Positions 16,704-24,165 of a stretch of DNA of 28,750 nucleotides are shown here, piece after piece. The notes below the pieces were generated by a model, which saw only the letters and a program-made list of their open reading frames with translations, made no database searches and was not told the DNA's origin. The stretch covers positions 1-28,750 of the forward strand of contig DEUU01000293.1 of NCBI GenBank assembly GCA_002362735.1, written 5' to 3'. The first letter of the stretch is position 1. Each line of letters begins with the position of its first letter. The position numbers were made by a program, and so were the translations under genes. This DNA is from Dehalococcoidia bacterium UBA3254 (GTDB taxonomy: Bacteria; Chloroflexota; Dehalococcoidia; Dehalococcoidales; UBA3254).

Positions 16704-16795
16704 CGCAGTGGTTGGGAGTATTATAATAACTGTAATCCTCCTTCGTTAGGCCCCGGCTTGGTAACCGGGGCCTAACTAATTAAAACTCTTTCAAT
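16704..16795 (+). ncRNA. Putative small RNA with anti-Shine-Dalgarno motif and terminal hairpin
   Basis: From the predicted start near 16704 the transcript would run about 30 bases, present CCTCCTT at 16737-16743 (complement of the ribosome-binding consensus), then form a perfect 12-bp GC-rich hairpin: GTTAGGCCCCGG (16745-16756), loop of eight, CCGGGGCCTAAC (16765-16776). A weak, interrupted T-rich tail (TAATTAAAACTCTTTC) follows. Small RNAs with C-rich or anti-SD seeds beside a terminator are known in Firmicutes. The tail is not an ideal terminator, so length is approximate. A hydrophobic 17-codon frame rich in Ile/Val/Leu (ATG 16696, stop inside the stem) raises an alternative: an attenuator leader. 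Confidence 0.45.
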
Positions 16796-17242
16796 TTAAT
16801 ATTCAGGTCAGATATCATCATACTAAGCAGTTCAATGTTTCTTTTTCGATGCTTGTTTACCCGGATCGTACTGGCTACGAATCAATTGATAAATTCTCTA
16901 CAGCGTTGCTACAACAGCCAGGTTAAGAATAAAGTTTTCCCTTCTGTAGTAATTGACAAATATGATATAATTATGGCAAATAGAAGATCGATAGAGATAA
17001 TAAATTTACCGATTATTTAAGAAAATCAGCTGTCACCAGACTGATGACAAATAAAACACGCATTCAGAAATAAGCCTGTCTCTTGAGCTTAAATAGATTT
17101 TATTTACAAGGGAATTATTTTGTCCTTAAATATCAATTTACAGCGAAATGGCATTTTAACCATTACTTATTTAGAAATACGGGGTTTTTCAGCAGCTATT
17201 TCCCCGAATGCCGAATGACCTGACGAACGTCATTAGAATCTC

Positions 17243-17277
17243 CATTATTGAAATAATGAGAGAAAGTTATCTATAAT
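17243..17277 (+). promoter_or_regulatory. Promoter with operator palindrome over the -35 box
   Basis: TTGAAA (17248-17253), 18-base spacer, TATAAT (17272-17277). The perfect inverted repeat CATTATT-ga-AATAATG (17243-17258) covers the -35 box, the place for a repressor. Predicted start near 17284 gives a leader of about 105 bases to the VOC gene. Confidence 0.5.
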
Positions 17278-17388
17278 CAATTCAAAAGAGGGATAAAGAG
17301 AAATATAATTATTCCTGGCCTCTGGAAATATGACTGACTATTAAATAAATATTTAATAATCTAAAAATAGAATTTGAGGAGGAGAAAG

Positions 17389-17856
17389 ATGATAGGTGAT
17401 AATTCGATCTATTCCAAATTACACCATATTTGTTTTATAACTAAAGATATTGACAAGGCAATGGCCCATTACAAGTCTTTAGGTATAGGTCCCTTTCATG
17501 CTCCTCCGGTAAAACCCGCTGAACTTACTTTAAGGGGTAAGCAGATACCTGTGGACTATTTTAAGCGAGCTGAAGTCCTGGGTAAAATGGGATCAATTAA
17601 CTTACAATTGTGCCAGCCGATCTCGGGTGAGTCCCCCTGGCAGGAATTTCTGGATGCTAAGGGTGAGTGCGTCCATCATCTCGGTTTCATCATCGATGAT
17701 GTTGAAAAAGAAGTGGACCAATTCAAGGCCGCCGGATTTGAAGTGCTTTTAAGCTCAAAATTTGTAGGCGGAGGTGGTGCTGCCTACATAGATATCAGTA
17801 AAACCGGTGATTTTTATATCGAGCTAATACAACCTCCTCCAGGGGTTAAAGACTAA
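17389..17856 (+). CDS. VOC family protein (methylmalonyl-CoA epimerase/glyoxalase-like)
   Basis: A 155-residue protein. The ATG at 17389 is chosen because GAGGAGGAG lies directly upstream; an in-frame TTG at 17374 overlaps that site. Two beta-alpha-beta-beta-beta modules are seen: KLHHICFITKDIDKAMAHY at the start and CVHHLGFIIDDVEKEV in the second half, ending FYIELIQPPP. The His in KLHH, the His pair in CVHH and the Glu in YIELIQ are at the usual metal-ligand positions. The closest known functions are methylmalonyl-CoA epimerase-like or ring-handling isomerases. It is first of four genes with the TIGR04076-like protein and two SDRs, likely one operon controlled by the palindrome upstream. 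Confidence 0.8.
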   Translation: MIGDNSIYSKLHHICFITKDIDKAMAHYKSLGIGPFHAPPVKPAELTLRGKQIPVDYFKRAEVLGKMGSINLQLCQPISGESPWQEFLDAKGECVHHLGFIIDDVEKEVDQFKAAGFEVLLSSKFVGGGGAAYIDISKTGDFYIELIQPPPGVKD

Positions 17857-17936
17857 AATTATTTTAGTTTGCAGGTGGCAAGAAGAATAAAGACAACTTT
17901 TTCTGGATATATTTTTTCTGAATTCAGGAGGTAAAA

Positions 17937-18404
17937 ATGGACCAGGACCGAATAGAAAGAAGATGGAAAAAACTCCAGGCTAAGCTCGGATATACGGATG
18001 AAGAGTTAGCCATATTTCGTTCTAATCCAAAACATGCCAAAATAGTAGAAAATCCTTCCACATTTGGGAAATATATGTTTATCGCCGAAATCATTGAATG
18101 TCACAACTGCGGAGCAGGACACAAGGTCGGCGATAAATTCGTCTTTACCGATAATATGGAACTTCTAAGGGATGAATGTCCCAAGCAAATGTGCTATAGC
18201 GCTTTGACCTCTCTGGAAAGAAATCTCTTTTGCCTGTGGGAACGCTTAGCCTCCGATCTAAGCGTCGAGCTTTTTTACGATGAGGCTCATTGTACTGATG
18301 TTGGGGTAAGAAGAGGTGGATTTGGCGAAGTCCGAATGCGAGTTTATGCTGTACCCAGGGATCAATACGTTTGGGTAAATAAACCCGAAAATCTTATTAA
18401 ATAA
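17937..18404 (+). CDS. Uncharacterised TIGR04076-like protein
   Basis: A 155-residue protein with AGGAGGTAAAA before its ATG. The core reads CHNCGAGHKVGDKFVF followed by ECPKQMCYSALTSLERNLFCLWERL, resembling the TIGR04076 family pattern (a Cys/His-Gly-H-K-V-G-D segment, then a CP-containing segment). The N-terminal 45 residues are a charged helix that the short family members lack. Function is not known; the cysteines could bind metal. It lies between the VOC gene and the SDR pair; its stop codon is ten bases from the next ATG, so these genes are very likely co-transcribed and the protein probably serves the same pathway. Confidence 0.65.
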   Translation: MDQDRIERRWKKLQAKLGYTDEELAIFRSNPKHAKIVENPSTFGKYMFIAEIIECHNCGAGHKVGDKFVFTDNMELLRDECPKQMCYSALTSLERNLFCLWERLASDLSVELFYDEAHCTDVGVRRGGFGEVRMRVYAVPRDQYVWVNKPENLIK

Positions 18405-18413
18405 GGAACCCCA

Positions 18414-19241
18414 ATGATATTAGATAAATTTAGCCTGGACGGAAAGGTTGCCGTTGTAACCGGAGGAGGAACAGGTCTTGGCAGAGCTATGGCAATAGCT
18501 CTTGCCCGCGCTGGAGCCGACGTGGTAGTGGCGGCGCGGCGTCTTGAGCCTTTGAAGGAGACAGCCGAAGAAATTGAAAAATTGGGTCGAAAAGCCCTGA
18601 CGGTCTCAGTTGATGTAACGGATTCAAGGTCGGTGAATAACCTTATCGACCAGACTTTTACCCAGTTTAAACAGATCGACATCCTGGTTAATAATGCCGG
18701 TATCGCTACCGGTGTTGATTCCTCTCCGAGAGATTCTGTCAGAAAAGATCCCCGACCTCTGTGGGAGATCAGCGACGAGATGTGGCATTATGCCATAGAC
18801 ACCAACCTTTCCGGGGCTTTCTATTGTTGTCGGGCAGTAGCCAAATACATGTTGGAACGTAATTCCGGGAAAATTATCAATATGGCATCGAGCGCCGGAA
18901 TCAGAACGGTTCGAGGTGAATTTACTTACTCGTCAGCCAAAGCAGGCGTCATCGGGTTTACCAAGACGCTGGCAATAACCTGGGCTAGAAACAATATTCA
19001 GGTGAATTGTATTGCGCCTGCCATGCTTCTGGTATCCGAAATGTCTCCTGAGTTTCTGGAAACAAGAAATCGCTTCGCTCCTTTCGGTCGAGCAGGAGAA
19101 GCTAGAGAGATCGGCCCTCTGGCAGTTTATTTGGCTTCTAGCGCCTCTGATTATGTTACGGGTGAGTGCTTCGTGGTGGATGGCGCCGGAATCGTGGGTT
19201 ACGGACCTACCGGCCTTGCGCCGGAGATCCCTTTAAAGTAA
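18414..19241 (+). CDS. SDR family oxidoreductase, catalytically complete partner of the next gene
   Basis: A 275-residue classical SDR. TGGGTGLG (16-23) binds the dinucleotide, NNAG follows near 93-96, the catalytic serine is in NMASSAG (about 159), and Tyr172-x3-Lys176 (YSSAK) is intact. An insertion of about 20 residues after NNAG (SSPRDSVRKDPRPLW) lengthens the substrate loop, and the C-terminus carries an extra GYGPTGLAPEIPLK tail. AAGGA precedes the ATG. Its first residues (MILDKFSLDGKVAVVTG) are almost the same as in the next gene (MILDEFKLEGNVAILTG), so the two arose by tandem duplication. They probably form a mixed oligomer acting on a hydroxylated substrate, perhaps as a CoA ester. 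Confidence 0.9.
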   Translation: MILDKFSLDGKVAVVTGGGTGLGRAMAIALARAGADVVVAARRLEPLKETAEEIEKLGRKALTVSVDVTDSRSVNNLIDQTFTQFKQIDILVNNAGIATGVDSSPRDSVRKDPRPLWEISDEMWHYAIDTNLSGAFYCCRAVAKYMLERNSGKIINMASSAGIRTVRGEFTYSSAKAGVIGFTKTLAITWARNNIQVNCIAPAMLLVSEMSPEFLETRNRFAPFGRAGEAREIGPLAVYLASSASDYVTGECFVVDGAGIVGYGPTGLAPEIPLK

Positions 19242-19293
19242 TTTATTTTAATCTTTAGTGGATTTATTTACCTCTTAAGATTGGAGGCCGCGT

Positions 19294-20037
19294 GTGATTC
19301 TGGATGAATTTAAACTTGAAGGAAATGTTGCCATTTTAACAGGAGCGGGTCAAAGTTGGACTCGAGAACTGGCTTTAGCACTGGCTGAGGCTCGTGCCAG
19401 GGTAATTGTGGCCACTTCTGATCAAAATATCATTGACATCCTGGGCAAAGAAAAAGAAGGTCCTGGGCAAAAAATAACGGTCTCTAAAATCGATTTGACT
19501 AAAGCATCGCAAATACAGGGTTTGGTGGACCATACCGTGTCGCATTTTGGCAAGATTGACATATTAGTTAATAGCCTTAATCTCGAGTTTGCGAAGCCAT
19601 TAGCCGAAGTAAGTGAACATGAGTGGCATACAGTAATGGATACGAATCTAACCTCGATGTTTCTTTGTTGTCAGGAAGTGGGCAAACAAATGCTGAAACA
19701 GAAAGCAGGCAAAATAGTCAATATTACCTCAAGTTTGGGAGAAGCTGTATTAGCTAACAGTACAACCTATTGCGCTGCAATGGGCGGAGCTATTCAGCTA
19801 ACTAAAGCTCTGGCTCTTGAATGGGCACGGCAGAATATCCGGGTAAATGCCATTGGAGCCGGATGGATGTATAAACCTGAGTTAGCACACGATCCAGTGA
19901 TAAATTATATCCCTCTGCGTCGCCGTGGGCAGGCAGAGGATTTAGCTTCTTTAATGGTCTTTTTGGCTTCGGAAGCATCCTCCTACATGAGCGGCCATGT
20001 ATACCTGGTGGACGGGGGCGTGATGGCAAGGGGCTAA
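19294..20037 (+). CDS. Degenerate SDR (probable catalytically inactive subunit)
   Basis: A 247-residue SDR-fold protein starting at GTG with GGAGG upstream. The fold is intact along its whole length with no frameshift, but key residues are gone: the glycine motif reads TGAGQSWTR (Ser21 and Thr23 where glycines belong), NNAG has become NSLN (93-96), and the catalytic Lys is Met163 (Tyr159-x3-Met163, YCAAM). Asn118 and Ser146 remain. It should not catalyse hydride transfer by itself. The known precedent is BbsCD of anaerobic toluene degradation, a heteromeric SDR with one inactive subunit. Here the complete SDR directly upstream is the natural partner. It is the last gene of the VOC operon and faces the large fusion gene 60 bases away. 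Confidence 0.85.
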   Translation: MILDEFKLEGNVAILTGAGQSWTRELALALAEARARVIVATSDQNIIDILGKEKEGPGQKITVSKIDLTKASQIQGLVDHTVSHFGKIDILVNSLNLEFAKPLAEVSEHEWHTVMDTNLTSMFLCCQEVGKQMLKQKAGKIVNITSSLGEAVLANSTTYCAAMGGAIQLTKALALEWARQNIRVNAIGAGWMYKPELAHDPVINYIPLRRRGQAEDLASLMVFLASEASSYMSGHVYLVDGGVMARG

Positions 20038-20097
20038 TCTACTTAAATCAACATATTAAGCAAAGTGAATTATCATTATTTGATATCCGGAATTTGG

Positions 20098-22584
20098 TTA
20101 ATAGACGTCTATAATTTTTTCAGAGCTAACATACGAATTATCACAACGCAGACATCTCTTTGCTTGTTTGATAGCTTCCTCAACTGTATAGCTGCCGAGC
20201 ACCTCTTGAAACGATTTAATCCGTTCCTGGGGGGCGACTTCAGCGAAGTCAGTCCGGTTGAATGTTTCTATATTACTGCTGTAGACTTTCTCAGGAATGC
20301 CAATCCGGGGACCTTTGTTCAGCACCCCGCTTCCTCCAAGATACTTATCAATTTTAGAAGCCGCTTTCTTTCCATCGGCGATGGCCTGAATAGCCGAACC
20401 CGGAGTTCTGGTCACATCGCCGCCTGCAAATACGTTTTCTAAATCTGTTTGCATCGTAATGGGATCCGTTTTAAGGGCACCAGTCTCTGTCAAACTGATT
20501 TTATCTGTCTCCAGGAAATCCTTGTCTGTCTTCTGTCCTACTGCCAGGATCACCATATCCGCTTCCATGGAAAATTCGTTGTTATCTACTGCTCGTGGAT
20601 TAAAATGGCCGGCTTCATCATACCAGATTTCCATTCGAGCATAGTGAACCTTAGATACGTGACCACCCTTTCCTGAAAACTTCAATGGACCAACCGCGTT
20701 GGTAATTTCAACACCCTCCTCTTTAGCCATCCTGATGTCATCTTCAGTCGAAAGCATCTCGTTTTCAGGCTCCACGCACAGAATCCTGACTTGTTTGGCT
20801 CCGCAGCGCAAAGCCATCCGTGCGGCATCCATCCCCACACCTCCACCGCCTATGACAACTACTTTGTCTGGAACGTTGTATTTACCTTCCAGTGCAATGG
20901 CCTTCAAGAAATCAATCGCCCCCACCACACCTTCTAATTCGACTCCGGTAATCCCCAGCGTTTTGGGCTTACCGGCGCCGGTGGCAATGTAAACAGCATC
21001 ATGAGCCCGGCGTAACTCGGCCAGGGTAATATCTTTACCGATTCTGGTGTTAAGATGAATTTTTACGCCTTGATCTTCAATAGCTTTGACTTCTTTCGCT
21101 AAGCTGTATTTGGGTAGTTTGAATTCCGGGACAGCCCAGGCCGGTATGCCTCCGGCCACTTTCTCAGCTTCATAGACGTCTATGTTATAACCCAGACGTG
21201 CAAGATAATAGGCGCAGGTTAGCCCAGAAGGGCCGGAACCGATCATTGCTACATTTTTACCATTTTTCAGAAATTTCTCCACAGCGGGCACGTTACATTT
21301 AAGGGTGTAATCCGCCACAAACATCTTCAGGCTCCGGATAGAGACGGCTTCATTGTAAGGCTTTTTAATCTTGCCTCTATTGCAAATGTTCTCACAATCG
21401 GGAGGACAAAGATACCCGCAGATGGACGGAAATGGGGCATCCTGTTTTATCAACTGGTAAGCGTCTTCAAACTTTCCTGCGGCAATTAAAGCATTACATC
21501 CGGCTACATCTACCATGGAAGGGCAGAATGCCCGGCAGGGAGAAATATGCCACTTATAACACGGAGTCGTCCAACCAAACTCTTCTTCTTTAACCAATTT
21601 TCTGAAGTAGCCGGTTTTTTCAAAATAACTCAAAGATTTTATCAGCCATTTATTGGCAATGGCGTCATGGGCTTCCTGGGGTGTTTTTTTCGCTTTTTGT
21701 GACTTTAATCCAACCGATTCATCAGTGGTAGATATAGAAAATGCCATCGTCGATTTTTTGCCCTCCGTCAGGACGTCCCTGGCCTCTCGTTCGAAATCAA
21801 CTTTAACCGCGTTTTGAGGGCAATTAAGCAAACATCGGTAGCATAGCATGCATTCAAGGTCGGTATGAGGGGGATCGATGGAAAAGTCAATAGCGTTTCT
21901 GGGACAGTTGTCCACACAGATAGTACAGTAGGGGTGCTTGCATTTATTTTTATCTATTTCAAAATAGAGTCTCTGTGCAATCTTGTGCCATTCATCCTGT
22001 CCCTCGGGCGGTAAAACCGGCATCCAGTAATCCCGGTATGCTTTTCCAGTCGGAAGCTCAGGAATAAGATTAGCCTCTCCTTGCAAAATACGGAAAGCCC
22101 GTTCAATCATTTCCTTGCCAAATGATTCAGCTTCCTTTAAGTCAATCATATCAGGATGACGGCCGGTAAAATACGGCTTAGGAACGACGGCATATCCATA
22201 GACATCACCAAACCAATCATTCCATCCTATTACTTTCATCCCTGCCTGTATCAGAGCCGGCACCGTACTCGAAAGGTAGAATGTCGGCATGGCTCCGTGG
22301 GTGCAGAACACAAAACAAAGTTTTCCATCTACATTACCGATCAGGCTGGCGATGAAATTCTGGACGTTAACCGGAGCGATCAAACAATGTGTCGGAGAAC
22401 CTATCCCGATTAAGTCGTAATTTTTTAGCTCATTTATATTCACATCTTCCAGACGCACTACATCGCATGGGTTGTTGGTCTTCTTAATACCCGTACGAAT
22501 TGCCTCGGAAATCTTCTGGGTATTCCCGGATTGAGAAAAATAGATGATTAAAGTATTCAACTTTTTGGTGTTGTAATTTTTCAT
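20098..22584 (-). CDS. Flavodoxin-ferredoxin-GltD-type FAD/NAD(P) oxidoreductase fusion
   Basis: An 828-residue protein starting at ATG 22584 (AAGGTGAG upstream; the frame extends to a TTG at 22608). Residues about 10-160 are flavodoxin-like (FSQSGNT, YDLIGIGSP, FVFCTHGA), followed by the linker GRHPDMIDLKEAESFGKEM and a dicluster ferredoxin at about 215-258 with the same C-x4-C-x2-C-x3-C motif as the stand-alone protein at 15440. From about 340 it becomes a GltD/NfnL-type module: an Fe-S segment (SPCRAFCP; CGYLCPPDCENICNRG), FAD motif IGSGPSGLTCAYYLARLG (about 447-464), NAD(P) motif VVVIGGGGVGMDAA (about 575-588) and VFAGGDV. A CLRCD motif lies near the C-terminus. It should pass electrons between NAD(P)H and FMN or ferredoxin. 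Each part is known; this joining seems uncommon. It follows the second SnoaL-like gene. Confidence 0.85.
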   Translation of the reverse strand: MKNYNTKKLNTLIIYFSQSGNTQKISEAIRTGIKKTNNPCDVVRLEDVNINELKNYDLIGIGSPTHCLIAPVNVQNFIASLIGNVDGKLCFVFCTHGAMPTFYLSSTVPALIQAGMKVIGWNDWFGDVYGYAVVPKPYFTGRHPDMIDLKEAESFGKEMIERAFRILQGEANLIPELPTGKAYRDYWMPVLPPEGQDEWHKIAQRLYFEIDKNKCKHPYCTICVDNCPRNAIDFSIDPPHTDLECMLCYRCLLNCPQNAVKVDFEREARDVLTEGKKSTMAFSISTTDESVGLKSQKAKKTPQEAHDAIANKWLIKSLSYFEKTGYFRKLVKEEEFGWTTPCYKWHISPCRAFCPSMVDVAGCNALIAAGKFEDAYQLIKQDAPFPSICGYLCPPDCENICNRGKIKKPYNEAVSIRSLKMFVADYTLKCNVPAVEKFLKNGKNVAMIGSGPSGLTCAYYLARLGYNIDVYEAEKVAGGIPAWAVPEFKLPKYSLAKEVKAIEDQGVKIHLNTRIGKDITLAELRRAHDAVYIATGAGKPKTLGITGVELEGVVGAIDFLKAIALEGKYNVPDKVVVIGGGGVGMDAARMALRCGAKQVRILCVEPENEMLSTEDDIRMAKEEGVEITNAVGPLKFSGKGGHVSKVHYARMEIWYDEAGHFNPRAVDNNEFSMEADMVILAVGQKTDKDFLETDKISLTETGALKTDPITMQTDLENVFAGGDVTRTPGSAIQAIADGKKAASKIDKYLGGSGVLNKGPRIGIPEKVYSSNIETFNRTDFAEVAPQERIKSFQEVLGSYTVEEAIKQAKRCLRCDNSYVSSEKIIDVY

Positions 22585-22719
22585 TTTACTCACCTTACGG
22601 ACATTCAAATTTATCCTTGTCCGCTCCTTCTTATTTTAAAAAATCATCTCATTTTCCTTGAACACCAGTTACAATTTTGAAAGTCTTGAGCTGTGCGAAA
22701 GAACTTGATCCGGGTAGTT

Positions 22720-23352
22720 TTATTTCCCGGAAATTGGATTTTTAAAGTGAAACGGAGCCACATATCCGGATGGATAGGGCTTGTAAACTGTGGTGGGTCG
22801 GTCAGGCGCTCCATTTATTTTGGCTTCCTGTACAGCCCTTGGCGATGGCAGTACGGGCGCTTTTACCCAACCTTCCTCCCATGGAGAAGAAAAAGTTTCG
22901 TACCAGTGAAGTTTCTTGAGCTTCCATTTTCCACTCTCCTTTGAATATTCATTTTCCCATACGCCATTCGAAATGATGGGTGTGGTTTCTCCCTTGACCT
23001 TGACTGCCCAGCATCCAAGACCATACCATCTTCCTTTTGCGGTTTTGCCATCGGTATCTATATGGATGATGTCATTAGTCGCCGGTAATACATGCAGGAA
23101 CTCCGGTGAATTGTCAATGGTGAGAGTGAAAAGCTTTTCAATCGATTTCTTTCCGACATATACACCTGAGTTGCCTATTTCCGCAGAAGCCTCTGGATCA
23201 TCGGACCACAGTGGCATTATCTGATCCACCTGCCATCGTTCAAGGTAATAGCTATAGGCTTTTTGTAATTTTCGTATCTCCTCAATATCTTTTAAATAGG
23301 TAAGCTCATTTTCAAGGGTCTTTATTTTTGCTTCTAATTCTTCTATTGTCAC
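22720..23352 (-). CDS. SnoaL/NTF2-like protein with N-terminal coiled coil
   Basis: A 210-residue protein starting at GTG with AAAGGAGG seven bases upstream. A charged coiled coil (IEELEAKIKTLENELTYLKDIEEIRKL, about 3-29) leads into the SnoaL-like core: AYSYYLERW, LWSDDPEASAEIG, DIIHIDTDGKTAKGRW and SGKWKLKKLHWYET. A 50-residue tail rich in Pro (VLPSPRA, PYPSGYVAPFHF) extends beyond the usual fold. The layout, including the N-terminal coiled coil, recalls BaiE-type dehydratases, but the central-strand His is not clearly kept, so catalysis is uncertain. It lies 105 bases downstream of livF and upstream of the electron-transfer fusion, probably in the same transcript as the transporter. Confidence 0.75.
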   Translation of the reverse strand: MTIEELEAKIKTLENELTYLKDIEEIRKLQKAYSYYLERWQVDQIMPLWSDDPEASAEIGNSGVYVGKKSIEKLFTLTIDNSPEFLHVLPATNDIIHIDTDGKTAKGRWYGLGCWAVKVKGETTPIISNGVWENEYSKESGKWKLKKLHWYETFSSPWEEGWVKAPVLPSPRAVQEAKINGAPDRPTTVYKPYPSGYVAPFHFKNPISGK

Positions 23353-23457
23353 ATTATCCCTCCTTTCTGTGTATAAATTACTCTAAAACCTAAAACGAGA
23401 TGTTTTTACATTTCATAAAGAGATGATCAAGAAGCAATATACGGAAAGGGTTCCAAT

Positions 23458-24165
23458 TCAAGCACCCAGAAAAGCCTTCTGTACCAGCTTATTCGCCATT
23501 AATTCTTTAATCTCGCCTTCCAGGATTACTTTGCCTACTTCCAGTACATAGGCCTTATTAGTAACCCTGGTGACCAATCCGGCATTTTGTTCCACGAGAA
23601 GAACACTGACTCCGTTTTTATTTATATCCTGGATCGCCTGAGCAATCCCTTCAATTAATCTGGGTGACAGTCCGATGGAGGGTTCATCCATCAGCAGCAA
23701 CCTGGGCTGGGCCATCAAACCCCTTCCGATAGCCAACATTTGCTGTTCGCCGCCGCTTAAACTTCCTGCTTTTTGATTGAGGCGTTCCCGTAAACGAGGA
23801 AAAAGATCATAGACTGCTGTAAGAGACTCGTTTATTCTCTTCTGATCTCTGATCAAATAAGCCCCTAATTTGAGATTACCCAGGACACTCATATACGGGA
23901 ACAACTGCCGGCCTTCAGGTATTTGGACCAACCCGAGCTTGACGATATCGCTTGTATCCATCTTATCAATCCGTTTGTCCTCAAACCAGATTTCTCCAGA
24001 AGTTAACGGTACTAATCCGGAAATGGCCTGCATGATAGTGCTTTTACCCGATCCATTCGAGCCGACAATGCTGACCACTGACCCCCGGGCTACCTCTATA
24101 TTGACATTATCCACTGCCAGGGCGGTTCCGTAATGAACCGTGACCCCTCTTAATTTAAGCTGCAT
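23458..24165 (-). CDS. livF: Branched-chain amino acid-type ABC transporter ATP-binding protein LivF
   Basis: A 235-residue ABC ATPase. Walker A GSNGSGKST (35-43), a Q-loop region QIPEGRQLFP, signature LSGGEQQ (136-142), Walker B LLLMDEP (156-162), and the LivF-style ending with MANKLVQKAFLGA. It powers uptake together with LivG at the inner face of the membrane. GGGGAGG lies before the ATG, and the gene overlaps livG by eleven bases. In degradation clusters this transporter type often imports aromatic or other organic acids, so amino acid uptake should not be taken for granted. Confidence 0.95.
   Translation of the reverse strand: MQLKLRGVTVHYGTALAVDNVNIEVARGSVVSIVGSNGSGKSTIMQAISGLVPLTSGEIWFEDKRIDKMDTSDIVKLGLVQIPEGRQLFPYMSVLGNLKLGAYLIRDQKRINESLTAVYDLFPRLRERLNQKAGSLSGGEQQMLAIGRGLMAQPRLLLMDEPSIGLSPRLIEGIAQAIQDINKNGVSVLLVEQNAGLVTRVTNKAYVLEVGKVILEGEIKELMANKLVQKAFLGA

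Larger units (their letters stand above)
16391..17388. other. Gene-free kilobase between divergent operons
   Basis: No credible protein gene is present; the longest frame (16835-17020) lacks a ribosome site. It contains a 9-bp inverted repeat TATATATTG-tac-CAATATATA (16458-16478) upstream of the minus-strand flavodoxin-ferredoxin gene, the promoter-hairpin unit (16669-16795), an extended -10 word TGATATAAT at 16963, small inverted repeats near 17180-17206 and 17214-17234, and the promoter/operator of the VOC operon at 17243-17277. Confidence 0.55.

Noticed and set aside
16696..16749. 17-codon Ile/Val/Leu-rich leader peptide as an ilv-type attenuator
   Set aside because: Its ATG sits in the -10 box of the promoter, it has no ribosome site, and no branched-chain biosynthesis gene lies downstream; kept only as an alternative to the small-RNA reading.
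16835..17020. 61-codon plus-strand frame in the gene-free kilobase
   Set aside because: No ribosome site, no recognisable motif, composition like the surrounding AT-rich DNA.
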